From contig JAHEYM010000027.1 in NCBI GenBank assembly GCA_023251595.1, forward strand, positions 1-16,678: 16,678 nucleotides of DNA, in the 5' to 3' direction. Of the stretch, positions 1-7,110 are shown piece after piece. The notes beneath the pieces are model-generated. The model searched no databases, was not told the origin of the DNA, and saw nothing but the letters and a program-made list of their open reading frames with translations. The stretch comes from Bacteroidota bacterium. GTDB taxonomy: Bacteria > Bacteroidota > Bacteroidia > AKYH767-A > JABDAW01. The first letter of the stretch is position 1. Each line of letters begins with the position of its first letter. Both the position numbers and the translations under genes were made by a program.

Positions 1-324
1 GCCGCACCTACAAAAGGAATGACGATAGATGAATTTACAAAGCAAATAAATTCAGATAAATTTGTTCTCGTCAATTTCAATGCTCCCTGGTGTGGTCCAT
101 GTAAAAAGATGGCACCTTTTCTCAAAGAAATGGAAGTCGAACAAAAAGGGAAATTCACTATTCTGAAAATTAATTCTGATGATAATGTGGAATTAACTTC
201 TGCTCAAAAAGTAGATGCGCTTCCCACCTTATTCTTTTACAAAAGTGGAAAAGAAGTGTGGAAACATATTGGTTTAATCGAAAAAAAGGAGCTGCTTGAT
301 GCCCTTCAGGCTCAGATGAATTGA
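1..324 (+). CDS. Thioredoxin-domain protein, probably 5'-truncated by the window edge
   Basis: Thioredoxin-fold thiol-disulfide oxidoreductase. Counting from the ATG at 19, the active site W24-C25-G26-P27-C28-K29 is intact and the cis-proline loop is L68-P69-T70. The body spans about 100 residues, the size of one thioredoxin domain. The frame is open from base 1, and the ATG at 19 has only a GGA directly abutting it and no room for an untranslated leader here, so the true start is probably upstream of the window. It could be plain thioredoxin or the C-terminal domain of a larger thioredoxin-like protein. No signal peptide can be judged. Its TGA stop overlaps the TTG start of the next gene by 3 bases, which implies translational coupling. 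The fold and active site are seen directly; the role (general disulfide reduction) is family knowledge. Confidence 0.88.
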   Translation, partial: AAPTKGMTIDEFTKQINSDKFVLVNFNAPWCGPCKKMAPFLKEMEVEQKGKFTILKINSDDNVELTSAQKVDALPTLFFYKSGKEVWKHIGLIEKKELLDALQAQMN

Positions 325-989
325 TTAAAAGAATATTAAGTTATCTTTGGCCATTCACTACTAAAGTGCCATCCGATCACAGTGGCACCATGGAGATTAC
401 TTGGGTGAACGGAAAGAAGATGCTGAATACAAAAAATGCAAATTACTCTTTTGGTGCGTTACACGATGTCATGCAATTTGCATTAAGAGAAGCGGCATTA
501 AAAGGGGATGAACATATCTTGCTTTTAGGACTTGGGGCCGGTTCTGTCATTCATATTGTAAGGGAAGAATTTCAGCTAAAGAATAAAATTACAGCCGTCG
601 AACTCGACGCAAAAATTATTGAGTTGGCAAAAAAAGAATTTTATCTAGATAAGCACGAAAATATTGAGATCATTTGTGCCGACGCCTATCCGTACGTTCT
701 GCAGGAAATAAAAAAGTATGATCTCATCATCATAGATTTGTTTATTGATAATAAAGTTCCTGAACAATTTTATGATGAATTATTCTGGAAAAATATCCTG
801 CGAATTACCAAACACGATGGCGGTATCATTTTTAATACAATGATCCATAACAGAGAAAGCGACATCATCAAATTTATTTCAGATAGGATAAAAGATGCAG
901 GATTAGAAGTGACAATTCATCGTCATATAGAGACAAATATTGTTTTAATCGCCAAAGGAAAAATTAATTCAAAATCAGATATTCAATGA
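321..989 (+). CDS. Spermidine synthase-like methyltransferase-fold protein
   Basis: A Rossmann-fold, SAM/dcSAM-binding protein of the spermidine/spermine synthase superfamily, 222 residues. The glycine-rich nucleotide loop GLGAGS lies at 70-75, the acidic end of strand 2 is E94-L95-D96, a D121-A-Y motif follows, and the I-I-I-D139 strand is where the catalytic aspartate sits in the family. The N-terminal part (ITWVNGKKMLNT, then NYSFG) resembles the short beta-sheet domain of spermidine synthases. Start: the TTG at 321 overlaps the upstream stop, and the encoded MIKRILSYLWP matches how I recall Bacteroidota homologues beginning; the next in-frame ATG (390) would remove this part. Substrate is not deducible; many such single-domain homologues do not make polyamines. 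It is coupled on both sides (TTGA upstream, ATGA downstream). Confidence 0.8.
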   Translation: MIKRILSYLWPFTTKVPSDHSGTMEITWVNGKKMLNTKNANYSFGALHDVMQFALREAALKGDEHILLLGLGAGSVIHIVREEFQLKNKITAVELDAKIIELAKKEFYLDKHENIEIICADAYPYVLQEIKKYDLIIIDLFIDNKVPEQFYDELFWKNILRITKHDGGIIFNTMIHNRESDIIKFISDRIKDAGLEVTIHRHIETNIVLIAKGKINSKSDIQ

Positions 990-2203
990 AAACAATGAAC
1001 ACCAAACTAATCACATTTTGTTTATTATCAATATTAACCGGACTGTATAATGTCACCAGATCTCAATGTACGGTGAATATTATTCCGCAGGGTCCTTTAT
1101 CTTTCTGTAATGGTGATTCTGTTTTACTTGTTGCATCGGCGGGCGGAAGCACCCAACTCCCGGATCAATCGGATTACAACTATAACGCCGGAATGAGCGC
1201 AAGAACCTTGCCTGGTTATTCTTTCTGGCAATCATTTACTGCAGGAATGTCGGGTACCCTTTCGCAGGTTGATCTAGGTTTTTTTAATTTTATAAATGGT
1301 ACTGCACAATTAAGTATATATCAGGGTACCGGAACAACCGGATTATTATTATATAATCAGATCGTGAATGTATATTGTGCATCCGGAAATTGTTTATTGC
1401 CTTTCCCTGTAAATGCGCACGTGATCGCAGGAGCAAGATACTCTATCAATTTTATTCCTCTGGCCGGAATCCCTGATCCATACGGTGTTCAGGTTGAATT
1501 GCCTGGCACATTGTCGGGTGGGGTATTCGCAGTAGTCGATCCATCAGGTACAGATACATCGAATAGTTTTGACATGGTCTTCGATACATATATAGCTCGC
1601 GAGCTGTATTTTCACTGGTCGAATGGAGATAATGATTCGGTAACCGTTGCTTCCTCCACCGGAACTTACGTAGTAACCGCTACGGATTCTGTCGCCTGTT
1701 CAGTTTCTGATTCAATTGATGTAATTGTGACGATGGTTGATACTGCCGTTAGTGTTGCGGGAGCAACTCTTACAGCTCATGCAACAGGCGCGACCTATCA
1801 GTGGATTAATTGCAATGGTAATTCTCCCATTTCAGGTGCGAACGCTCAAAATTATACAGCTGTTAACACTGGAAACTACGCCGTTGTTCTTAATCAAAAT
1901 GGTTGTGCCGATACATCAGCTTGCTATCACATCATTACAGTTGCTTTGAGTGAACCGGCGCCATTCGCGGATCTGAAGATTTATCCAAACCCATCGACAG
2001 GGAAATTTTATATAGGGGACGACAATTCACAAAATTCAAATTTTGAGATTGAAATATATAATGTTTTGGGGGAAAAGGTTTATCGTGAAACACAAGTCTG
2101 GGGTAAAATTGAATTTGATTTTTCAGATTATCCCGGAAATATTTATTTGGCAAAAATAAAGATCGCGAATGAAGCCTGTTATAGAAGAATAATCATTCGG
2201 TAA
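986..2203 (+). CDS. Secreted T9SS cargo protein with C-terminal sorting domain
   Basis: A 405-residue exported protein. The N-terminus is a signal peptide (hydrophobic core ITFCLLSILTGLY, then TRSQC around residue 28). A cysteine-containing segment SFCNGDSV and a later segment with paired cysteines (INCNG, NGCADTSAC) resemble the Ig/SprB-like cell-surface repeats of Bacteroidota. The middle (roughly 60-200) is beta-rich with no enzyme motif I recognise. Residues 329-405 form a type A T9SS sorting domain: KIYPNPSTGKFYI, then EIYNVLGEKVY, then a final strand ending in RRIIIR. Inference: carried to the periplasm by Sec, exported by the type IX system, and anchored or released after CTD cleavage. 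The ATG overlaps the upstream TGA; an alternative ATG lies at 995. Function is unknown; adhesion or structure is more likely than catalysis. Confidence 0.8.
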   Translation: MKTMNTKLITFCLLSILTGLYNVTRSQCTVNIIPQGPLSFCNGDSVLLVASAGGSTQLPDQSDYNYNAGMSARTLPGYSFWQSFTAGMSGTLSQVDLGFFNFINGTAQLSIYQGTGTTGLLLYNQIVNVYCASGNCLLPFPVNAHVIAGARYSINFIPLAGIPDPYGVQVELPGTLSGGVFAVVDPSGTDTSNSFDMVFDTYIARELYFHWSNGDNDSVTVASSTGTYVVTATDSVACSVSDSIDVIVTMVDTAVSVAGATLTAHATGATYQWINCNGNSPISGANAQNYTAVNTGNYAVVLNQNGCADTSACYHIITVALSEPAPFADLKIYPNPSTGKFYIGDDNSQNSNFEIEIYNVLGEKVYRETQVWGKIEFDFSDYPGNIYLAKIKIANEACYRRIIIR

Positions 2204-2301
2204 GACAAAGAATAATAATAGTTTTTTGAGCCATTTTACCCTTTTCCTTACATCTGTAATGCAAACCTTAAAAAGAAAGCTGCCTTTTTGAAAATCGTCT
2301 T

Positions 2302-2309
2302 TAGCTTTG
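2302..2309 (+). promoter_or_regulatory. Bacteroidota -7 promoter element for the response regulator
   Basis: TAGCTTTG is an exact match to the TAnnTTTG -7 consensus. It ends 21 bases before the ATG at 2331, giving a short leader. No TTG -33 element is seen at the usual distance (the nearest, at 2288, is too close), so the assignment rests on the -7 box and its position. Confidence 0.5.
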
Positions 2310-2330
2310 TCATGTTGAAAACTACAAAAG

Positions 2331-2741
2331 ATGAACTTTAAAAAAATACTCCTCATTGACGACAGTGACCTCGACAGTTACATTAACAAAAAGATAATGG
2401 AAAGAGTTGCATTTGCTGAGGAAATGCAACTTTTCAACGATGCGCAAGAAGCACTGCACTTTCTGACATCCAATCTGGATAAACCGGAAAATTTGCCCGG
2501 ACTGATTTTTCTGGACATAAATATGCCGGTAATGAATGGGTTTGAATTTCTGGCAGAGTTCCAAAAGCTTACACCGCATTCCTCATTCATATGCCCGGTC
2601 GTAATGCTTTCGTCAAGCATCGACCCTGCGGATAAGGAACGAGCCAAAGAATTCTCATCCGTATATACCTTTTTACAGAAACCTTTTTCTAAAGAAGAGC
2701 TCTGTCATATTACTCCTGAACAAATATTTGCACATCGCTAG
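2331..2741 (+). CDS. Single-domain response regulator (CheY-like receiver)
   Basis: A stand-alone receiver domain of 136 residues with no output domain. All receiver landmarks are present: the acidic pair D10-D11, phosphoacceptor D62 in FLDINMPVMNG, the switch Ser in MLSSS (S94), and K117-P118. Single-domain receivers act by protein contact or as phosphate shuttles and sinks rather than by binding DNA. The type (LIDDS...INKKIM...DINMPVMNGFEFL) is common in Bacteroidota. It has its own -7 element at 2302 and is followed by the PAS sensor starting at 2805, so the two are probable partners. This pairing is inferred from adjacency only. The last 15 residues run past the receiver fold without recognisable features. 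Confidence 0.9.
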   Translation: MNFKKILLIDDSDLDSYINKKIMERVAFAEEMQLFNDAQEALHFLTSNLDKPENLPGLIFLDINMPVMNGFEFLAEFQKLTPHSSFICPVVMLSSSIDPADKERAKEFSSVYTFLQKPFSKEELCHITPEQIFAHR

Positions 2742-2772
2742 GAAATATTATTATTTCCAATTGCAATTATAT

Positions 2773-2780
2773 TATCTTTG
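2773..2780 (+). promoter_or_regulatory. Bacteroidota -7 promoter element for the PAS sensor gene
   Basis: TATCTTTG is an exact TAnnTTTG match ending 24 bases before the ATG at 2805. It decides the start: a TTG at 2778 is in frame but lies inside this box, so it would be upstream of the transcript. No -33 TTG is found at the expected spacing. Confidence 0.5.
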
Positions 2781-2804
2781 CCTGATATATACCGCTTTTT
2801 TGTG

Positions 2805-4286
2805 ATGCTTGACAAGCAAATAGAAACGAGTCCGATCAGGAATTTCAGAAAGCTTTCACTTCTCTTCAGTATCTCTATAGTTTTTCTTTCCATCATGGTA
2901 TTGCTCGGGTGGCTGCTTAATATATCCGTGCTCAAGAGTATATCTCCAAATTGGGTCAGCATGAAAGTAAATACTGCTTTGTGTTTTTTACTGATGGGAA
3001 TTTCTTTAATTTTGATAAATCACGATAAAACTCCACAACCTGATATATTACGGAAAATTTTTTTCCCGACCATCATTGGAATAGTAATTTTTACGGGCGT
3101 GATTTCTCTTATTCAATATATATTTAATTTGAATTTCGGAATAGATGAAATAATTTATAAAGATGATATAAATTTAATCGGAACTTCCAATCCGGGGCGG
3201 ATGGCTCCTTCGACGGCCATTTGCTTTATTCTTTTTGGTGTATCATTTTTATTTATTAAATATCAAAAAAAGTGGAATCCTGTATTTTTCCAATCACTTT
3301 CTCTTGTATCCGGAACGTTCTCTTTCATTGGTCTCATGTCTTATCTGTTTGAAACGGAGAAAGGATATGGAGTCATGGGTTTCACCGGTATGGCTTTTCA
3401 CACTTCCTGTTGTTTTATTTTGATGACCCTGGCGATTCTTTTTTCATGTCCCGATCTCGGAATGATGAAGCCTATTTCCGGAACTTCGTCGGCATCAAAA
3501 ACATTTCGAGTTCTCTTTCCAATTGGAATTTCATTATTGATCGGGCTTGGGTGGTTTCATTTAAAAGCGGAACAGTACGGTGTGTTTGAACGGAATTACG
3601 GTGATGTTTTTCAGGTTATTATTTTAATCTTTGTTGCAGGCATTATTTTTTGGATTTCCACTCATTCTCTTTCAAAAAAAGAAGAATTAATCGCCGAAAA
3701 TGAACAGAGATATCGAACTCTTTTTAATGTTTCTCCGGTTGGAATAATGTTGACTAATGAAAAAGGAATTATTATTGAGATTAATAATGCGATTTCAAAA
3801 ATGGTGCAATACTCACGTCTCGAGTTAATACATAATGACGTCCGGATGTTGATTCCGTTGGAAAACAGGAACAATGTCGATGAAAATATTAAACGTATTC
3901 TCGGGGGCGAAACTCTCTATCACACCTCTGTAAATAAAAGAAAAGACGGCACTTTTTGTACAGTTGAATTAACAGAGACTTCATTCACGCTCCCGGATAA
4001 AAGTATAGGGATTCTAACCGTTGCGAACGATATTACCGAACGAAAAAAGGCGGAGGATGAACTAAAGGAATCAGTTCAAAATCTTTCAGATATTGCTTTT
4101 ATGCAATCTCATCAGGTCAGAGCACCCATCGCTCAGATACTTGGTCTGATCAACTTGTTTAAGTTCGAAGAGCCAAATGATCCTGTGAATGCAGAAATTC
4201 TGACACACCTGAAAAAATCAGCTAATTCATTTGATAAAATCATATATAAAATTACGGAGAAAACAAATGTGATTGAAAGACAATAA
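2805..4286 (+). CDS. Membrane PAS sensor with His-phosphoacceptor helix, no ATPase domain
   Basis: A 493-residue signalling protein. In numbering from the ATG, residues about 18-285 hold eight hydrophobic segments, a membrane sensor module I cannot name. A PAS domain follows (about 299-413, RYRTLFNVSPVGIMLTNEKG to the terminal DITERKKAE). Then comes a linker helix and the motif S-H436-Q-V-R-A-P, which corresponds to the phosphoacceptor His box of HisKA domains (His, then Arg and Pro at the usual spacing), plus a second helix ending ITEKTNVIERQ. The protein stops there: the HATPase_c domain with its N, G1 and G2 boxes is absent. The stop lies inside a clean terminator before a convergent gene, so this is not a visible frameshift. 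Inference: it receives or relays phosphate together with another kinase, or works with the receiver gene just upstream. I recall similar PAS-DHp proteins in other Bacteroidota. Confidence 0.85.
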   Translation: MLDKQIETSPIRNFRKLSLLFSISIVFLSIMVLLGWLLNISVLKSISPNWVSMKVNTALCFLLMGISLILINHDKTPQPDILRKIFFPTIIGIVIFTGVISLIQYIFNLNFGIDEIIYKDDINLIGTSNPGRMAPSTAICFILFGVSFLFIKYQKKWNPVFFQSLSLVSGTFSFIGLMSYLFETEKGYGVMGFTGMAFHTSCCFILMTLAILFSCPDLGMMKPISGTSSASKTFRVLFPIGISLLIGLGWFHLKAEQYGVFERNYGDVFQVIILIFVAGIIFWISTHSLSKKEELIAENEQRYRTLFNVSPVGIMLTNEKGIIIEINNAISKMVQYSRLELIHNDVRMLIPLENRNNVDENIKRILGGETLYHTSVNKRKDGTFCTVELTETSFTLPDKSIGILTVANDITERKKAEDELKESVQNLSDIAFMQSHQVRAPIAQILGLINLFKFEEPNDPVNAEILTHLKKSANSFDKIIYKITEKTNVIERQ

Positions 4287-4303
4287 TTAATTTATAATTA
4301 TTG
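4281..4303. terminator. Bidirectional terminator between convergent genes
   Basis: A perfect 9-base inverted repeat (CAATAATTA / TAATTATTG) with a 5-base loop ATTTA. T-rich tails follow on both strands (TTTT on plus, TCTTTC on minus). The TAA of the PAS sensor and the TAA of the carboxypeptidase both lie inside the stem. The stem is AT-rich, so it may be modest in strength. Confidence 0.7.
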
Positions 4304-5281
4304 TTTTATCCCCAATTTTGGGACAGCGAGCGATGCAAAATAATTGTTCATCATTTCTACGGCTACCTGTGTGCGACCCGCGATGGTGGCTGTTCCCAGT
4401 ATCACTGAAATAAGGTGATGTCCGGATTTTGTGGCAGTTGCTACTAAACAAAAACCAGCACCCCGCGTAAACCCTGTTTTCAATCCGTCTACTTCGGGGT
4501 AAGAAAAAAGGAGTGCATTATGGTTTGAATAATCGAATTTCTTATTGTTATGTATAATTGAAAATATGGGTCGGGAAGAAATTTCCGTCGCTTCGGGGTG
4601 TTTAATTAATTCTATTGCAAGTAACAAAAGGTCATTGGGTGTTGAATAATTATCATCAAATCCTGTATATATATTTCCTCGGTAAATCGGTAATCCGGTC
4701 GAATTGAAGAAAAGAGTATTATCCATTCCAAGTTCGGCTGCACGCCAGTTCATTAATTTTGCAAATTCTTTTTCACTCCCGGATGTATATTGTGCGAGCG
4801 AATAACATGCATCGTTTCCTGACGCGATGAGACAGGCTTCTACCAATTCATGAACAGTAAACACTTCACCGGCTTGCAGATCAACTGAAGAGCCGCCAAT
4901 CCATGTGCATTCCTTTTGAATTTTTACTTTAGAATCCCAGGTGTATTTTTTTTCCTGAATGGATTCCATCACTAATAGGACGGTCATCATTTTAGAAAGG
5001 GACGCAATATCTGCACGGGTATTAAGTCCCTTCTGCCACACCACCTTCTTCAGATCTGCATCGTATACGAGGCCCTCGTTCATTAAGCTAGAGTGGATAA
5101 CAATGTTAGGGACCGTATCAACCAGATAAGAAGCGCGTTTGTTATGCAATGCCCTCTCGAACGCCTGACCAGCAGCATGAGCAATTACGGAATTTCCCGG
5201 AGTTGAATGTGAAACAATAAATTGTTGGGGAAATAAAATAAGCAACAAAGCGACCAGAGGCGTAACGATCATTTTCACCAT
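4298..5281 (-). CDS. D-alanyl-D-alanine carboxypeptidase, peptidase S11 (PBP5/6-like)
   Basis: A serine DD-peptidase that trims the terminal D-Ala from peptidoglycan stem peptides in the periplasm. All three active-site motifs are present (numbering from the chosen ATG): S94-L-S-K97, S154-G-N156 and K268-T-G270. The surrounding family text is also there, such as AGEVFTVHELV and MNWRAAELGMDNTLF. The start at 5281 gives a classic signal peptide (MVKMIVTPLVALLLILFP). An upstream in-frame ATG at 5380 would add 33 residues with several arginines and cysteines before it, and a candidate -7 box (TAGTTTTG, 5349-5342) lies inside that extension, so I prefer 5281. The protein lacks a clear C-terminal amphipathic anchor. 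It is the last gene of the minus-strand series and ends in the shared terminator. Confidence 0.88.
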   Translation of the reverse strand: MVKMIVTPLVALLLILFPQQFIVSHSTPGNSVIAHAAGQAFERALHNKRASYLVDTVPNIVIHSSLMNEGLVYDADLKKVVWQKGLNTRADIASLSKMMTVLLVMESIQEKKYTWDSKVKIQKECTWIGGSSVDLQAGEVFTVHELVEACLIASGNDACYSLAQYTSGSEKEFAKLMNWRAAELGMDNTLFFNSTGLPIYRGNIYTGFDDNYSTPNDLLLLAIELIKHPEATEISSRPIFSIIHNNKKFDYSNHNALLFSYPEVDGLKTGFTRGAGFCLVATATKSGHHLISVILGTATIAGRTQVAVEMMNNYFASLAVPKLGIKQ

Positions 5282-5341
5282 TGAAGCCCGCCACTTATAA
5301 CTGCACTCGAGATAATAAGTTCTTTTTCCGGTCATTCTATG

Positions 5342-5349
5342 CAAAACTA
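5342..5349 (-). promoter_or_regulatory. Candidate -7 element for the carboxypeptidase gene
   Basis: On the minus strand this reads TAGTTTTG, an exact TAnnTTTG match, about 60 bases before the preferred ATG at 5281. No -33 TTG is seen. It supports the shorter start but is a short word in AT-rich DNA. Confidence 0.35.
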
Positions 5350-5583
5350 CTGCGCAAATTCGCGTTAACACCTTTGCCATGTTTTTGATTTTAACATTGA
5401 TGTGTTAATAACCTAACGGTATCAGACAGAGCTATATTGTAGTAATGGCGCGGGTTTTAAGCAAAAAACTTAAACTTAAAAATGCAAGACTGTTAATAAC
5501 TATAGAGTTGAAACTATTCCCTATTCAGTCAAATGTTCATATATTGTAACAAAAACCAAGAGCTCTCAACTCAGTCAGAGTCT
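5350..5583. other. AT-rich non-coding gap
   Basis: The stretch between the choice-of-anchor-B stop and the carboxypeptidase promoter region. I see no convincing reading frame, RNA gene or strong hairpin. The minus-strand frame of the carboxypeptidase does extend to an ATG at 5380. Confidence 0.5.
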
Positions 5584-7053
5584 TCATTTCACCAATTTGA
5601 ACGTCCTTTTGAATTGATCGGTTGAGATAGTAAGTATATACATTCCCTCAGATGTGTTTTTCGGTACAGGTATATAGATTTCGGTTTTTCCACCGTGAAA
5701 TTCTGTTGTTTTCTCTGAAATAATTCTGCCCGTGACATCGGCAAGTTTGCAATTAATTGCACCCTCTTTAACAGTCTCTACACCAACAGAAATATGTGTG
5801 GTAAAAGGGTTTGGCCATACATTGACTTGAATATTCGTTGGTATTACTTCATCGAAACCGGTACCAAGTGCAATATGTCCGTCAATTACAAACAACCCGT
5901 TTGTCATATCGCTTGCCAATACTACATGGCTTGGCAAGGACGTATATACACCCCAACATCCCTGGTATTTCGGAGGATCGGGATATAAAGTTCCATTTTG
6001 CGGATACGTGTCGAAATAACCTGTTCGTACAGGATTATGCGGATCGCTGATGTCATATATCTGCACTCCATCCATGTAATACGCTAGTACTAAACGGGTA
6101 TTGCCGATAATTTCCAGATTATGTGGTGTTGCACCTAAATTCGTTCTGAAGGTGTCGACCAAAGTAATATTTGTTAAATCCGAAACGTCAGCAATTACAA
6201 CAGGAAATCCGGTCGGAACTTCATCTGTATATATAGCATATTTACCGTTTTGTGTAATTGCAGAACTGTGATTATAACCATTGTTTACATCCGGAGCTGT
6301 GCTCCCCAACATAGATATACTTGAATCCGCATTATTGAATTTATATACAAAGTATCCGTTATATCCATCCGAAACATACATCGTGTCGTTTCTCACAAAA
6401 TTATCATGAACGCCGGCGATGTTTGGATAATAATCATTGATTGTCGAAATGCGAAGTGGTAATTCGGGATTGGCAAGACTATACACAACAATTTCTTTCG
6501 GACTTTCGACCAGAAATTTCACACTATTACAATATAATTTATTTCCATCTATATATAAGGTGTGCGAACGGATAAGAATCGAATCGGAATCATATACAAC
6601 ATGAACAGAATCGGGAAGATACTGCAAATCGAAAATCTGAAAACTATTCGGCGCCGCATCATCACTCACCATATATGCATAATGCTGATACGTCTTATAC
6701 TCGCGCCAGATGCACGAATCTCTGCGCCCCGCCACATAATCACGCACAACCGGCATTGTGGGATTGGTGACTTCTATAAAATAAGTTCCGGCAGTAGATC
6801 CGATAATCGCGTACTCACGTCCCGAAGCCGTATCCGCCCATCCCCAGACACTCGAATATCGTATCTGATAACTCGAACCCTCAGCTACAACCGTAGAATC
6901 ATCCCAATGACTTAATAAACTCATGTTGAAAGTCGCGTACTGAGCGTTGGCTTTTAGAGTGCAGAGAAAGAATGCCAGAAGGAGTGAAAGAGTGAAAGAG
7001 TGCTGCGCCCGCCATAACGAGGTGAAGGCAGGAAAGAGTGAGGAAGTGTTCAT
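5584..7053 (-). CDS. Choice-of-anchor B family secreted protein with T9SS sorting domain
   Basis: A 489-residue exported protein. The signal peptide ends near A-N-A-Q38. The body begins NMSLLSHWDDS and continues RYSSVWGWADTASGREYAIIGS, GTYFIEVTNP, WREYKTYQHYAYMVSD and LQYLPDS, the pattern I know from choice-of-anchor B proteins. These carry LVIVD-type repeats predicted to fold as a beta-propeller; later repeats are IADVSDL and VQIYDISDPHNPVRTG. Residues about 407-489 are a T9SS type A sorting domain (VNVWPNPFTTHI ... GMYILTIST ... RTFKLVK). Inference: displayed on or released from the cell surface, ligand unknown. It lies 57 bases downstream of the EnvC-like gene. The N-terminal coding region is unusual: it contains short purine-rich repeats (see findings) and the signal peptide lacks the usual Lys-rich start. 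Confidence 0.85.
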   Translation of the reverse strand: MNTSSLFPAFTSLWRAQHSFTLSLLLAFFLCTLKANAQYATFNMSLLSHWDDSTVVAEGSSYQIRYSSVWGWADTASGREYAIIGSTAGTYFIEVTNPTMPVVRDYVAGRRDSCIWREYKTYQHYAYMVSDDAAPNSFQIFDLQYLPDSVHVVYDSDSILIRSHTLYIDGNKLYCNSVKFLVESPKEIVVYSLANPELPLRISTINDYYPNIAGVHDNFVRNDTMYVSDGYNGYFVYKFNNADSSISMLGSTAPDVNNGYNHSSAITQNGKYAIYTDEVPTGFPVVIADVSDLTNITLVDTFRTNLGATPHNLEIIGNTRLVLAYYMDGVQIYDISDPHNPVRTGYFDTYPQNGTLYPDPPKYQGCWGVYTSLPSHVVLASDMTNGLFVIDGHIALGTGFDEVIPTNIQVNVWPNPFTTHISVGVETVKEGAINCKLADVTGRIISEKTTEFHGGKTEIYIPVPKNTSEGMYILTISTDQFKRTFKLVK

Positions 7054-7055
7054 GT

Positions 7056-7087
7056 TTTTCGGGTTGAGATCATAAAAGTACCGAAAA
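7056..7087 (-). promoter_or_regulatory. Inverted repeat and weak -7-like word upstream of the choice-of-anchor-B gene
   Basis: TTTTCGG at 7056-7062 and CCGAAAA at 7081-7087 form a 7-base inverted repeat with an 18-base loop directly before the ATG. The loop contains TACTTTTA on the minus strand (one mismatch to TAnnTTTG). It could be a promoter or a leader hairpin; both readings are weak. Confidence 0.25.
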
Positions 7088-7110
7088 GTTCACACTCTGA
7101 CAAAAAGCGA

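Noticed and set aside
2248..2259. Small palindrome TTACA-TC-TGTAA as a terminator after the T9SS cargo gene
   Set aside because: The stem is only 5 bases with a 2-base loop and no T-run follows.
2778..2804. Upstream TTG start for the PAS sensor
   Set aside because: The TTG lies within the -7 promoter word at 2773-2780; the ATG at 2805 has a sensible leader.
4284..4420. Missing ATPase domain of the PAS sensor lost by frameshift
   Set aside because: The DNA after the stop is a terminator followed directly by the convergent carboxypeptidase, with no HATPase-like text in other frames.
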